DNA of 32,442 nucleotides from Curtobacterium sp. MCBD17_032 (GCF_003234855.1 NZ_QKTO01000019.1:1-32442); one strand, 5' to 3'; counted from the stretch's first letter, positions 25,077-32,442 are shown. The notes: a model not told the origin generated them from the sequence alone. Numbers and translations are program-made.

Positions 25077-26018
25077 TCAGTCGGGCAGGAGCTCCCACAG
25101 CCACGACGGCCCGCGCACGCCCGCGCCGACCGCGGTCACGCGCTCCCGGAGGCCGCGGTCGGCGGTCACGACGACCACCGGACCGTCCCCGGCGGCGACG
25201 GCGCCCGCCGCCGTGGTGACGATCGCGTCGTCCCCGGCAGCGGGCGCGTGCTCGACGGTCACGGCGGGGACGCCGGGACGGGAGTCGGCGACGACCGGGG
25301 CCGCACCGCGGGCCTCCCCCTCGAGCACCACGGTCCACCGCGGCCACCAGGTCGCGGACGGCAGTCCCAGCGCGGCGGCGGCGACACCGGACGCGGCGAG
25401 CGCCGTGATCCGCGTGACGAGTCGGGAGGCGGCACCCGCACGGTCCGCCCACCAGCCGTCTGGGACGCTCCCGACGACGTTCGCCGCGTCGACGACGACG
25501 TGGGGTGTCCGGTCGAGCGTGGCGCGGAGCGCCGGCCACGAGGTGCCGAACCCGGGGTGGAGCGGCAGGTCCGGGACGTCGGCGACGGGGACCCAGGCCA
25601 GGGCGAGGCTCTCGCGGTCGGCGACGACCGGGTCGAACGGGCGGGAGGCGCGTCCGACGACCGTCGTGTAGGTCCAGAACCCGAGGTCGAGCACGGCGGT
25701 GTGGCGGAGGTCGATGCCGTCCTCCGGGACGCTGGCTTCCTCGGCGGACTCGCGGAGGGCCGCGGTCACCGGGTCCTCGTCCTGGTGGCGTGCGCCGCCG
25801 GGGATGCCCCAGGTGCCGCCGTGGTGGCTCCACTCGACGCGGTGCTGCAGGAGGACGCGCCCGTGTCCGTCGTCGACGAGCAGGCCGGCGGCACCGAAGC
25901 GGCCCCATGCCTTCGTGCCGTCGGGGCCCACCGCCCAGGCGTCGCCGGGGTCGCGCGGCCCGGCCGGGGGCCCGGGGAGCGGTCCCGCCGGCGTCGCGGT
26001 CGGTCGTTCGTCGTCCAC
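25077..26018 (-). CDS. Nudix hydrolase fused to a NYN/PIN-like C-terminal domain
   Basis: The 313-residue protein has a Pro/Gly-rich N-terminus and then a Nudix domain at about 28-165. The Nudix box runs from Gly75 through Glu81 to REsxEE at 89-94, with Ser96 where Gly is usual. Such enzymes hydrolyse nucleoside diphosphate-X compounds. The C-terminal part (about 172-313) starts [20 protein letters not shown] and ends with [14 protein letters not shown] and GPSWLWELL. This Asp-containing Rossmann-like pattern resembles PIN/NYN RNase folds (Asp177, Asn180, late Asp). Catalytic activity of that part is uncertain. GTG 26018 is chosen because AGGGTGG precedes it; upstream frame extensions would run into the TPP riboswitch region. 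It is divergent from thiM. Confidence 0.8.
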   Translation of the reverse strand: MDDERPTATPAGPLPGPPAGPRDPGDAWAVGPDGTKAWGRFGAAGLLVDDGHGRVLLQHRVEWSHHGGTWGIPGGARHQDEDPVTAALRESAEEASVPEDGIDLRHTAVLDLGFWTYTTVVGRASRPFDPVVADRESLALAWVPVADVPDLPLHPGFGTSWPALRATLDRTPHVVVDAANVVGSVPDGWWADRAGAASRLVTRITALAASGVAAAALGLPSATWWPRWTVVLEGEARGAAPVVADSRPGVPAVTVEHAPAAGDDAIVTTAAGAVAAGDGPVVVVTADRGLRERVTAVGAGVRGPSWLWELLPD

Positions 26019-26076
26019 GGGTCCACCCTTCCACACCGGTCCCGGACGCGCCGCTGGACGACGGCGGAGAAGCGTG

Positions 26077-26082
26077 TACGGT
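26077..26082 (+). promoter_or_regulatory. -10 element TACGGT of the thiamine operon
   Basis: TACGGT lies just before the riboswitch, so transcription would begin near 26089, at the riboswitch 5' end. Confidence 0.45.
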
Positions 26083-26088
26083 GTCGTC

Positions 26089-26165
26089 CGAGACACGGGG
26101 TGCCGCATCCGAGCGGCTGAGATCACACCCGTCGAACCTGCTCGAGCTCGTACTCGCGAAGGGAT
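26089..26165 (+). promoter_or_regulatory. TPP riboswitch (THI element)
   Basis: The conserved THI-box segments occur in order: ACACGGGGTGC (from 26094), GGCTGAGATCACACCC (26115-26130), GAACCTG (26134-26140) and CGAAGGGA (26157-26164). The aptamer binds thiamine pyrophosphate and controls the thiM-thiE-thiD operon that starts 6 nt later. Its last conserved segment, GAAGGGA, is also the Shine-Dalgarno of thiM. Ligand binding should therefore hide the ribosome-binding site, that is, translational control; no separate terminator hairpin is seen. Confidence 0.95.
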
Positions 26166-26170
26166 CGTCC

Positions 26171-27043
26171 ATGGAGAACGCTGCGCCCACGACCGACTGG
26201 GCCGACCGCACCGCCGACCTGCTGGAGGCCGTCCGGACCCGGGCGCCCCTGGTGCAGTGCATCACGAACACGGTGGTGCAGAACGTCACCGCGAACGTGC
26301 TGCTCGCGCTGGGGGCGTCTGCGGCGATGGTCGACGTGCCGATCGAGGCGGGGCCGTTCGCCGGCGTCGCGGACGGGTTGCTCGTCAACACCGGCACCCC
26401 GCACGCGGAGCCGTCGACCGCGTCCCGCGAGGCCGCGGCCGCAGCGGCGGAAGCCGGGACACCGTGGGTGCTCGACCCGGTCGCGGTCGGGTCGCTGCCG
26501 GTCCGGACGGCCCTGGCGCGGGACCTGCTGGCGATGCGGCCGACGGTGCTGCGCGGGAACGCGTCCGAGGTGCTCGCGGTCCTCGGCGCCTCGGCCGGCG
26601 GTCGCGGTGTGGACAGCACGGTCGGGACGGAGGACGCGCGCGACGCCGCGGTGGCCGCCGTGAACGCCGACACCGTCCAGGCGGTGGCGGTCTCGGGCCC
26701 GGTGGACCTGCTCGTGGCCCCGGCGGGGCTCGTCCGGGTCGCGAACGGGACGGAGCTGCTCACCCGGATCACGGGCGGCGGGTGCGCGCTCGGTGCGGTC
26801 GTGGCCGCCTTCGCGGCGGTGGCGCCGGGTCGTCCGCTCGACGCGGCGGTCGCCGCGACCGCGGTCCACACGATCGCGGCGGAGCTCGCCGCCCGGGACG
26901 CCGGTGGTCCCGGCACGTTCCAGCCGCTGTTCCTCGACCGGCTCGCGTCCCTGACACCGGAGGACGTGGTCCGGGAGGCCCGGATCACCGCCGCCGCACC
27001 GGCCGCGGGTGCCGTGGCCGGTCCGCGCGGAGCCGCGTCGTGA
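26171..27043 (+). CDS. thiM: Hydroxyethylthiazole kinase
   Basis: ThiM phosphorylates 4-methyl-5-(2-hydroxyethyl)thiazole, salvaging the thiazole half of thiamine. The 290-residue protein shows [27 protein letters not shown] near the N-terminus and PIEAGPF, where many homologues have an E-E/D metal site. [27 protein letters not shown] and the anion-hole/catalytic [18 protein letters not shown] (Cys in the GGGC loop) follow. It is slightly longer than the usual 260-270 residues because of an Ala/Gly-rich tail. The ATG at 26171 is placed by the Shine-Dalgarno inside the TPP riboswitch. Its TGA overlaps the GTG of thiE (GTGA), so the two are coupled. Confidence 0.95.
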   Translation: MENAAPTTDWADRTADLLEAVRTRAPLVQCITNTVVQNVTANVLLALGASAAMVDVPIEAGPFAGVADGLLVNTGTPHAEPSTASREAAAAAAEAGTPWVLDPVAVGSLPVRTALARDLLAMRPTVLRGNASEVLAVLGASAGGRGVDSTVGTEDARDAAVAAVNADTVQAVAVSGPVDLLVAPAGLVRVANGTELLTRITGGGCALGAVVAAFAAVAPGRPLDAAVAATAVHTIAAELAARDAGGPGTFQPLFLDRLASLTPEDVVREARITAAAPAAGAVAGPRGAAS

Positions 27044-27750
27044 CCGCGGACCGTGCGGCTGCGCCGGCCGTCACCGCCGGACGGGCTCCGGCGGGCGAGG
27101 ACTTCGGCGTCTACCTGGTGACCGACACCGAGCTGGCCGAGCGGCACGGGCACGGGGTGCTCGGTGTGGCCCGGGCCGCGGTGGCCGCCGGGGTCCGGAT
27201 CGTGCAGGTCCGGGACAAGACGGCGTCGGCGCGAGACCTCCTCGCGCTGACCGCCGCGGTCGCGGAGGCGGTGGGCGACCGGGCCCTCGTCGTCGTGGAC
27301 GACCGGCTCGACGTGGTGCTGGCTGCCCGGCACGCGGGGCACCGGGTGGCCGGCGTGCACCTCGGGCAGTCGGACGTCCCGGCGGGCGTCGCGCGGGCCG
27401 TGCTCGGACCGGACGCGCACGTCGGCTTGACCGCGAACACCACGCGGCACCTGGTCGAGGTCGCGGCGATGCCGTCCGGCACGGTCGACCTGCTCGGTGT
27501 CGGGGTCGTGCACCCGACGAGCACGAAGCCGGACCACCCGCCGGCGCTCGGCGTCGCGGGGTTCGCCCGGATCGCGGCGACGACCCCGGTGCCGTGTGTG
27601 GGCATCGGCGGTGTCGAGCTGGCGGACGTCGGACCGTTGCGGGACGCCGGAGCGGCGGGGATCGCCGTGGTGTCGGGCATCTGCGCGGCGCCGGACCCCG
27701 GCGCCGCGGCCGCCGCGTTCGTGGCGGCGTGGGACGGAGCGGGCCGGTGA
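27040..27750 (+). CDS. thiE: Thiamine-phosphate synthase
   Basis: ThiE joins hydroxymethylpyrimidine pyrophosphate and hydroxyethylthiazole phosphate to give thiamine phosphate. The 236-residue TIM-barrel protein has [10 protein letters not shown] at the first strand and [17 protein letters not shown], the substrate-binding QxRxK region. [31 protein letters not shown] in the phosphate loop area, [19 protein letters not shown] and IGGVE follow. A roughly 20-residue Ala/Pro-rich N-terminal extension precedes the barrel. The GTG at 27040 overlaps the thiM stop by 4 nt and its own TGA overlaps the next GTG, so all three products are coupled. Confidence 0.95.
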   Translation: MTADRAAAPAVTAGRAPAGEDFGVYLVTDTELAERHGHGVLGVARAAVAAGVRIVQVRDKTASARDLLALTAAVAEAVGDRALVVVDDRLDVVLAARHAGHRVAGVHLGQSDVPAGVARAVLGPDAHVGLTANTTRHLVEVAAMPSGTVDLLGVGVVHPTSTKPDHPPALGVAGFARIAATTPVPCVGIGGVELADVGPLRDAGAAGIAVVSGICAAPDPGAAAAAFVAAWDGAGR

Positions 27751-29375
27751 CCGCGGGGATGGGACCGACCGTGGGCGGGCGGGTGCCGCAGGTGCCCCGG
27801 GTGCTCAGCATCGCGGGGACCGACCCGACCGGCGGGGCGGGGATCCAGGCCGACCTGAAGGCGATCGCCGCCCAGGACGGGTACGGCATGGCGGTCGTCA
27901 CCGCCCTGGTCGCGCAGAACACCCGCGGCGTGCGCTCGGTGCACGTGCCCGACGTGGCCTTCCTCCGCGAGCAGCTCGACGCGGTGTGGGACGACGTCAC
28001 GGTCGACGCGGTGAAGACCGGCATGCTCGGCACGGCCGAGGTCGTCCGGGTCGTCGTTGAGTCGCTGCGGGCGCACCGGCCACGGTGGCTGGTCGTCGAC
28101 CCGGTGATGGTCGCGACGAGCGGGGACCGGCTGCTCGACCCGGACGCCGAGGCGGCGATGACGGACCTGTTCGCCCTCGCCGACCTCGTGACCCCGAACC
28201 GCGACGAACTGCGGGTGCTCGCCGACCTCGCCGGCTCCGATGCCACGGACCCCCTCGACGCGGCCCGGGCGGTGGCACGACGCTTCGACGTCCGCGTGCT
28301 CGCGAAGGGCGGCCACGACGCCGGTCCCACCTCGGACGACGCCCTCGTGACGCCGGACGGCTCGGTGCGGGTGTTCCCCGGCCCGCGGGTCGCGACGACG
28401 AACACGCACGGGACGGGCTGCTCGCTCTCGAGCGCGATCGCCACGCTCGTGGCCCGACACGGCGACTGGGAGCTCGCCGTCGGTGCCGCGAAGCAGTGGC
28501 TCACCGCGGCCCTCCGCGGGGCCGATGCGCTCGAGGTCGGGCAGGGACACGGGCCGGTCGACCACAACGCCGCCGTCCGCGCCGCCCTGCCGGTCCCCCG
28601 GACGACCGACCTGTGGTGGACGGACGCGGCAGCGGTGCTCGACGAGACCCTCGCGTGCTCGTTCCTCCGGGGCCTCGCCGACGGCACGCTCGACGCAGAG
28701 GTCTTCGCGGGGTACCTCGCGCAGGACGTGCACTACCTCCGCGCGTACGAGCAGCACCTCCGCACGGTCGCGGCCGGGTCGACCGGCGACGCCGCGACGT
28801 TCTGGACGACCGCGAGCGAAGGCTGCGCCGCCGAGGCCCGCGACCTGCACCACCGCAGACTCGCCGGGTCGCACGCCGACGACCCCCTGCACCCGGCCTG
28901 CGCCGCGTACCTCGCGCACCTGGGGGCTGCGGCCGACGACGCTGCCACGACCGGGGACGTGGCGGTGCTCGCCGCCGCCGTCCTGCCCTGCTTCCGGGTG
29001 TACGCCTGGGTCGGCGAACGGCTCGGCACGGCACCGGTCGGGCACCCGTTCGCGGACTGGATCACGGCGTACGGGGACCCGGACTTCGCCGCGTCGAGCG
29101 CGCGGGCGACCGACCTCGTCGAGGAACTCGCCGGCCGTGCCGACCCGGAACTGCGCGGCCGGATGGCCCGGGCGTTCCGCGAGTCGGTCGCACAGGAGCT
29201 CGCCTTCTTCCGGATGCCGGAGCAGTTCGCCGGCGCCGCACCCGACCGGACGGAAGGACAGGACGGAGCAGGGGGACGGGGCGGAGCCGGGACGGGCCTC
29301 CCGGCAGGCACCCTCGGGACGATCGCACCGACCGGAGCCGGACCGACCGCGGACGCGGTGTCAGACCGGGTGTGA
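27747..29375 (+). CDS. thiD: ThiD-TenA fusion: HMP/HMP-P kinase with thiaminase II domain
   Basis: The 542-residue protein joins two thiamine salvage enzymes. The ThiD kinase (about 17-283) makes HMP pyrophosphate; it shows SIAGTDPTGGAGIQADLK (20-38), the middle strand VVDPVMVATSG and the anion hole NTHGTGCSLSSA (219-230). The TenA domain (about 287-490) hydrolyses aminopyrimidine breakdown products back to HMP. It keeps the three expected active-site residues: Asp327 in YLAQDVHYL, nucleophile Cys415 in VLPCFRVYAWVG and Glu484 in QELAFF. A 50-residue Gly/Thr/Pro-rich tail follows and looks disordered. GTG 27747 overlaps the thiE stop; ATG 27759 is an alternative. The 3' end overlaps the convergent phosphoesterase gene by 15 bp. 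No thiC or thiG is present, so this is a salvage operon. Confidence 0.95.
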   Translation: MTAGMGPTVGGRVPQVPRVLSIAGTDPTGGAGIQADLKAIAAQDGYGMAVVTALVAQNTRGVRSVHVPDVAFLREQLDAVWDDVTVDAVKTGMLGTAEVVRVVVESLRAHRPRWLVVDPVMVATSGDRLLDPDAEAAMTDLFALADLVTPNRDELRVLADLAGSDATDPLDAARAVARRFDVRVLAKGGHDAGPTSDDALVTPDGSVRVFPGPRVATTNTHGTGCSLSSAIATLVARHGDWELAVGAAKQWLTAALRGADALEVGQGHGPVDHNAAVRAALPVPRTTDLWWTDAAAVLDETLACSFLRGLADGTLDAEVFAGYLAQDVHYLRAYEQHLRTVAAGSTGDAATFWTTASEGCAAEARDLHHRRLAGSHADDPLHPACAAYLAHLGAAADDAATTGDVAVLAAAVLPCFRVYAWVGERLGTAPVGHPFADWITAYGDPDFAASSARATDLVEELAGRADPELRGRMARAFRESVAQELAFFRMPEQFAGAAPDRTEGQDGAGGRGGAGTGLPAGTLGTIAPTGAGPTADAVSDRV

Positions 29376-29897
29376 AGGGGCGGTGCGGACACCGTCCGCA
29401 CCGGGCGAGCGCCGGACCAGGGTGACCTGCACGTCGGCGCCGTCGACCGTGCAGCGCATCCACGTGTGGTCCGGCTGCCGACGACGGTCCGTCGGCGAAC
29501 CGGGGTTGAGCAGGCGCATGCCGTTCGGCGCCAGCGAGTCCCACGGGATGTGCGAGTGCCCGAACACGAGCACGTCGACGTCGGGGTGGTCGACCACGGC
29601 ACGGCGCTCCCGTCCGGCCGCCGCGCCGGTCTCGTGCACCACGGCGAAGCGCAGCCCCTCGACGCGACGGGCGACGACGAGCGGCAACCGGTCCTCGAAC
29701 CCGAGGTCGTTGTTCCCGCGCACGGCGAGGAGGTCGCGGGACCGGGCTTCGAGCAGGTCGACGGTCGCCAGGTCGACCCAGTCCCCCGCGTGCACGACCA
29801 GGTCGGCGGCGTCGATGTCCGCCCACAGCTCCGGCGGCAGGTCCTTCGCCCGCTTCGGCAGGTGCGTGTCCGACAGCAGGACGAGCGAGGTCGTCAC
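29361..29897 (-). CDS. YfcE/MJ0936-type metallophosphoesterase
   Basis: The 178-residue calcineurin-like phosphoesterase carries the full metal-binding set: LLSDTH (Asp10, His12), HAGD (Asp39), RGNND (61-64), VVHETG (His88) and GHSH (113-116). The compact size and the GNND motif fit the YfcE/MJ0936 group, cytosolic phosphodiesterases with poorly known natural substrates. The start is GTG 29897, which overlaps the TGA of the MarR gene by 4 nt (GTGA), so it is cotranslated with that regulator. Its last 15 bp overlap the end of the thiD-tenA gene on the other strand. Confidence 0.9.
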   Translation of the reverse strand: MTTSLVLLSDTHLPKRAKDLPPELWADIDAADLVVHAGDWVDLATVDLLEARSRDLLAVRGNNDLGFEDRLPLVVARRVEGLRFAVVHETGAAAGRERRAVVDHPDVDVLVFGHSHIPWDSLAPNGMRLLNPGSPTDRRRQPDHTWMRCTVDGADVQVTLVRRSPGADGVRTAPSHPV

Positions 29898-30370
29898 GGC
29901 GCGGTCGGTCCGTTCGGCATCGGCAGCTCGGCCTCGTCGGCGGCACCGAGCCGTTCCAGCAGCCCGGCGAGCAGCGCGACGTCGTCGTCGGTCCAGTCGG
30001 CCAACCGCTCCACCAGTGCGTCCCGGTGCAGCTGCACCGAGCGGTCGAGTGCCCGACGGCCGGCGTCCGTCGCCTCGAGCGGCTTCGCGTTGCCGGTGCC
30101 GCCGTCGACCGTGCGGACCAGTCCCGCGGCGAGGAGCCCGGACAGCTGGCGCGAGATGGTCGACCGGTTCAGCCGGAGGTACCGGGCGATGTCGATCGCC
30201 ATGCACCCCGGGTGCTGGACCACGAAGTCCACCAGGGACTGGTCGACGACGCTCAACACGTCGGCGGTCCCGCGCGCCCGGACGCTCGCGCGGCGGGTGA
30301 TGCGGGAGAGCTCGGTGTACGCCCGTCCGATGTCCGCCTCGCGGATCCCGGGGCCCCTCGGGTCGGCCAT
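29894..30370 (-). CDS. MarR-family transcriptional regulator
   Basis: The 158-residue regulator has a central winged helix at about 40-110: LSVVDQSLVDFVVQHPGCMAIDIARYL, the recognition helix LNRSTISRQLSGLLAAGLV and a wing containing RTVDGGTGNAKPLEATDAGRRAL. Helices at both ends (ADIGRAYTELSRITRRAS and DDDVALLAGLLERLG) form the dimer interface. Members sense small phenolic or oxidant ligands and often repress themselves and a partner gene. The coupled phosphoesterase is the obvious partner, but the ligand is not predictable. ATG 30370 has no strong Shine-Dalgarno; CAGACT 8 nt upstream could be a poor -10 for a leaderless start. Confidence 0.88.
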   Translation of the reverse strand: MADPRGPGIREADIGRAYTELSRITRRASVRARGTADVLSVVDQSLVDFVVQHPGCMAIDIARYLRLNRSTISRQLSGLLAAGLVRTVDGGTGNAKPLEATDAGRRALDRSVQLHRDALVERLADWTDDDVALLAGLLERLGAADEAELPMPNGPTAP

Positions 30371-30495
30371 GCTGTTCCAGTCTGTCGTCCGGCGTGGCGC
30401 CGGTGGTCGGTCGCCCCTGGTCGGGACGTCGGGTCCGGCGGCCGCCCACGTCCGTGGTCCCCTGCGCCGCTCGGTGTGGCCCCACGATAACCGCG

Positions 30496-30515
30496 GGTCC
30501 CCCGGAACGGGGACC
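30496..30515 (-). terminator. Possible terminator hairpin after the VOC gene
   Basis: GGTCCCC (30496-30502) and GGGGACC (30509-30515) form a 7-bp stem with the loop CGGAAC. It lies about 70 nt past the stop of the minus-strand gene at 30584, in a 213-nt gap (30371-30583) with no visible gene. No U-tract follows. Confidence 0.35.
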
Positions 30516-30583
30516 GGCGGTTCCCGGGGTCGGGACCGGTGCGACCGTCCGGCGACGTGGCCAGACGGGCCCGGTGTCGGTGA

Positions 30584-31042
30584 TCAGTCGGAGGCCGCCG
30601 CGCGGAGGGCCCCGATGTCGAGCTTGACCATGTCCCGCATCGCCCGGAACACCCGAGCGCCCGCTGCCGGGTCACCACCGGCGGCCATGAGCTCGCCCAT
30701 CATCGACGGGGTCACCTGCCACGACAGACCCCAGCGGTCGACGAGCCACCCACACGCCACCGGGTGACCGCCGTCGGCGAGGAGCCCGTCCCAGATCCGG
30801 TCGAGCTCCTCCTGCGTGTCGACGTCCACCTGCAGCGAGACGGCGTCGGTGAAGGGATGACCGGGACCGCCGTTCATGGCACGGTACGGCTGGCCCATCA
30901 GGGTGAACTCGACCACGAGCACGGACCCGTCCGGGGCACGGCCGACCCCGTCGACACGTGCGTCCGGGAAGAGCCCGACGTAGTACTCAGCCGCGGACTG
31001 GGCCTGGTCGTCGAACCAGAGGAAGGGGACGATGCGGGGCAC
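30584..31042 (-). CDS. VOC-superfamily protein (PhnB-like)
   Basis: The 152-residue protein begins MPRIVPFLWFDDQAQSAAEY and continues with YVGLFPDARV, EFTLMGQPYRAMNGGP and HPFTDAVSLQVDVDTQEELDRIWDGLLADGG. Then come CGWLVDRWGLSWQVTPSMM and the helical ending FRAMRDMVKLDIGALRAA. This pattern is the PhnB-like, formerly 3-demethylubiquinone methyltransferase, branch of the glyoxalase/bleomycin-resistance (VOC) fold. It is neither a methyltransferase nor linked to phosphonate use here, and the substrate is unknown. The GTG at 31042 has GAGAGG 7 nt upstream. It follows the GNAT gene by 21 nt and is probably cotranscribed with it. Confidence 0.88.
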   Translation of the reverse strand: MPRIVPFLWFDDQAQSAAEYYVGLFPDARVDGVGRAPDGSVLVVEFTLMGQPYRAMNGGPGHPFTDAVSLQVDVDTQEELDRIWDGLLADGGHPVACGWLVDRWGLSWQVTPSMMGELMAAGGDPAAGARVFRAMRDMVKLDIGALRAAASD

Positions 31043-31063
31043 GGTGGCGCCTCTCGGTGGTGC

Positions 31064-31360
31064 TCAGTCCGCGACGCCGCGGCTGAGCAGGTCTGCCTTG
31101 TCGGGGTGTTCGTCGAACCACTGGCTGACGAACCAGCACATCGGGACGATGCGCTTCGTCGACGTCGTCTCGACGTCGGCCACGGCGTGCTCCACGAGTT
31201 CCCCGGCGTACCCGTGCCCGCGGTGCGCCGGGACCGTGTACGTGTGCGGGAAGGCGATCGCGTCTCCGTTGACGCGGTAGTCGAGCACGCTCACGAGGGC
31301 TCCGTCGACGTACATCGCGTACCGGTCGCGGTCGGTCTCGTTGCGGAACTCGCGTGTCAT
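31064..31360 (-). CDS. Small GNAT-like N-acetyltransferase (YidJ/YjdJ-type, COG2388)
   Basis: The 98-residue protein is a minimal GNAT fold. It has strands MYVDGALVSVLDYRVNGDAIAF and HTYTVPAHRGHGYAG, where RGHGYAG is the acetyl-CoA pyrophosphate loop. The helix ELVEHAVADVE and a final strand with RIVPMCWFVSQWFDEHP follow. Such short GNATs lack the N-terminal part of standard enzymes and their acceptor is not known. The ATG at 31360 is used; an in-frame GTG six codons earlier is possible. The gene leads a two-gene unit with the VOC gene and diverges from the oxidoreductase gene. Confidence 0.85.
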   Translation of the reverse strand: MTREFRNETDRDRYAMYVDGALVSVLDYRVNGDAIAFPHTYTVPAHRGHGYAGELVEHAVADVETTSTKRIVPMCWFVSQWFDEHPDKADLLSRGVAD

Positions 31361-31466
31361 GGCGCCATCCTGCACCGCGCCGCGGCTCCCGGTCACCCGT
31401 CCTCCGGCGAACGCGCGGACCCGTCCACGACGAGCGGTCTGTCCGTCCCGGTCGTCGGGCCGGAAT

Positions 31467-31479
31467 GACCACCGGTCAC
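31467..31479 (+). promoter_or_regulatory. Inverted repeat TGACC-ACC-GGTCA in the divergent promoter region
   Basis: A perfect 5-bp dyad lies 17 nt before the ATG at 31496, between the GNAT and oxidoreductase genes. It could be an operator for either gene. No associated regulator gene is adjacent. Confidence 0.25.
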
Positions 31480-31495
31480 GGTTGTTGCACCCCAC

Positions 31496-32143
31496 ATGAC
31501 GACCATCGGGATCATCGGAGCAGGCAACATCGGATCACAGCTCGCACGCCTCGCGGTGCAGCACGGCCACCAGGTCGTGATCGCGAACTCGCGCGGGCCG
31601 GAGACGCTGACTGACCTCGTCGCGGAGCTCGGCGAACACGCCACCGCCGGCACCCGCGAGGACGCGGCCACACAGGGCGACATCGTCGTCGTGACCGTGC
31701 CGCTCGGCGCCGTCGAGACGATCCCCGTCGAGCCGCTCGTCGGCAAGGTCGTCATCGACACGGACAACTACTACCCGGAGCGCGACGGGCACATCGCGGC
31801 CCTCGACGACGAGACGACGACCACGGCCGAGATGCTGCAGGACCACCTGGTCGGCGCGCACGTGGTCAAGGCCTTCAACCACATCGGCGCCGCGGACCTG
31901 ACCGGACACGCCACCCCCAGCGGCACCGAGGGACGCCGCGCCCTGGTCGTCGCGGGCGACGACGAGACGGCGAAGCGCACCGTCGCCGACCTCATCGACG
32001 AGTTCGGCTTCGACGTCGTCGACGCCGGACCGCTCGCCGAGGGATGGCGCATCCAGCGCGACACCCCGGGCTACGGCCCGCGCATGACCGCGGACGAACT
32101 GCGCGACGCCCTCGCCGCCGCGAAGCGGTACCGCGACATGTGA
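31496..32143 (+). CDS. NADPH-dependent F420 reductase-like oxidoreductase
   Basis: The 215-residue Rossmann protein has GIIGAGNIGSQLARLAVQHG (dinucleotide loop at 8-13), VVIANSRGPETL with an NSR that suits the NADP 2'-phosphate, and DIVVVTVPLGAVETIP. Later come VVIDTDNYYPERDG, AHVVKAFNHIGAADL and the terminal RMTADELRDALAAAKRYRDM. This is the F420-dependent NADP reductase fold (COG2085) in its short bacterial form, many members of which use NADP with unknown partners. Microbacteriaceae differ in whether they make F420, so the co-substrate is open. ATG 31496 has no clear Shine-Dalgarno. It stands alone, divergent from the GNAT gene. Confidence 0.87.
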   Translation: MTTIGIIGAGNIGSQLARLAVQHGHQVVIANSRGPETLTDLVAELGEHATAGTREDAATQGDIVVVTVPLGAVETIPVEPLVGKVVIDTDNYYPERDGHIAALDDETTTTAEMLQDHLVGAHVVKAFNHIGAADLTGHATPSGTEGRRALVVAGDDETAKRTVADLIDEFGFDVVDAGPLAEGWRIQRDTPGYGPRMTADELRDALAAAKRYRDM

Positions 32144-32185
32144 CGGTCCTGCACCGACCGTTCCACCCCCTCTGACTGGGGCGTT

Positions 32186-32248
32186 CGGCCGCTGTTCCCT
32201 CCCGGTAGAACAGACTCTGGATCAATCCAGGGAGAGGAACAGCGGCCG
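32186..32248 (+). promoter_or_regulatory. 18-bp inverted repeat covering a ribosome-binding site and start codon
   Basis: CGGCCGCTGTTCC (32186-32198) with CTCCC (32199-32203) pairs with GGGAG (32230-32234) and GGAACAGCGGCCG (32236-32248). This gives an 18-bp stem with a single bulged A at 32235. The right arm holds the purine-rich Shine-Dalgarno, and its last base is the first base of the GTG start at 32248. If transcribed whole, the hairpin would hide the start; otherwise it may be a protein-binding dyad. Confidence 0.75.
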
Positions 32249-32442
32249 TGGCGTCTCATCGCATGCCCGAGTCCGAGCGACCCCGTCGGGCGGTGCCCGC
32301 ATGGGTGACCGCGCCTCCGGAGGACGCCGGTTCCCCTGCCCCGAGCAGCGTCGTCCCCGCGGGCGCCGTCGCTGACCGCGCCCGACCCGGCGTCGACGCC
32401 GATCGGACGTCGAGCGCGCGTGGCGGACGCACCGGTTCCGGC
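32248..32442 (+). CDS. N-terminal part of an unidentified protein (3' partial)
   Basis: From GTG 32248 the frame stays open to the window edge for 65 codons. The peptide begins MASHRMPESERPRRAVPAW and continues rich in Pro, Ala, Ser, Arg and Asp, with no hydrophobic helix so far. It looks like a disordered cytoplasmic N-terminus that may precede a membrane or enzymatic domain. GGAGAGGAA lies 8-16 nt before the GTG and supports this start; an ATG six codons in is an alternative. The upstream 104-nt gap carries the long inverted repeat described separately. Nothing more can be said about function. Confidence 0.6.
   Translation, partial: MASHRMPESERPRRAVPAWVTAPPEDAGSPAPSSVVPAGAVADRARPGVDADRTSSARGGRTGSG

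Noticed and set aside
24910..27537. Upstream extension of the APH-kinase frame to more than 1100 codons
   Set aside because: It crosses the Nudix and thiM genes in antisense or shifted frames, while ATG 24909 has a strong Shine-Dalgarno and the family start.
30584..31042. Ubiquinone methyltransferase
   Set aside because: Older family naming suggests this, but the sequence is a VOC-fold PhnB-like protein without an S-adenosylmethionine site.

Overview
The window is about 32 kb of very GC-rich, gene-dense bacterial chromosome. Actinobacterial marker genes are present: a PASTA serine/threonine kinase, a GarA/OdhI-type FHA protein, two MerR regulators of the Rv1828 and Rv1830 types, and a class II DAHP synthase. 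Many genes start with GTG, and several appear leaderless, with TAnnnT 6-8 nt before the start codon. I infer a member of the Microbacteriaceae, Curtobacterium-like; this rests on gene content and style, not on a search. I saw no rRNA, tRNA, CRISPR array, insertion sequence or prophage.

Layout. 1-600: 3' end of a LysM cell-wall protein. 714-2753: PknL/PknB-type PASTA kinase. 2763-5930 (minus): glucokinase, acyltransferase and class II DAHP synthase run in series. 6072-7958 (plus): long-chain acyl-CoA synthetase. The order kinase - DAHP synthase - PlsC-like acyltransferase - FadD15-like ligase resembles the mycobacterial pknL-aroG-fadD15 neighbourhood. 7959-8233: a non-coding block of tandem hairpin repeats. 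8234-8365: a 43-codon gene. 8540-12455 (minus): pyruvate carboxylase coupled to peptide deformylase. 12516-13367: orphan ParA ATPase. 13589-15514 (minus): FHA protein, FtsR-like MerR and second MerR. 15934-18002 (minus): two FecCD-type siderophore permeases behind a possible DtxR/IdeR half-site. 18193-19644: membrane-anchored HtrA-like protease.

19663-26018 holds mostly accessory or poorly known genes: a 390-residue unknown, a small basic-domain protein, an S4 RNA-binding protein, a lipoprotein, a J-domain/NERD fusion, an APH-type kinase and a Nudix fusion. 26089-29375 is a thiamine salvage operon: a TPP riboswitch followed by thiM, thiE and a thiD-tenA fusion, each pair overlapping by 4 nt. 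29361-31360 (minus) has a MarR-phosphoesterase pair and a GNAT-VOC pair. 31496-32143 encodes an F420/NADP-type oxidoreductase. A final gene starts at 32248 and runs off the window; its ribosome-binding site and start codon lie in the arm of a long inverted repeat.

Functional links. The PASTA kinase could phosphorylate the FHA protein, which keeps the Thr21-Thr22 pair known in GarA, tying cell-wall sensing to 2-oxoglutarate metabolism. Glucokinase, pyruvate carboxylase and DAHP synthase sit around central carbon flow. The least explained parts are the hairpin array at 7984-8230, the hairpin over the last start codon, and the recurring leaderless start signature.
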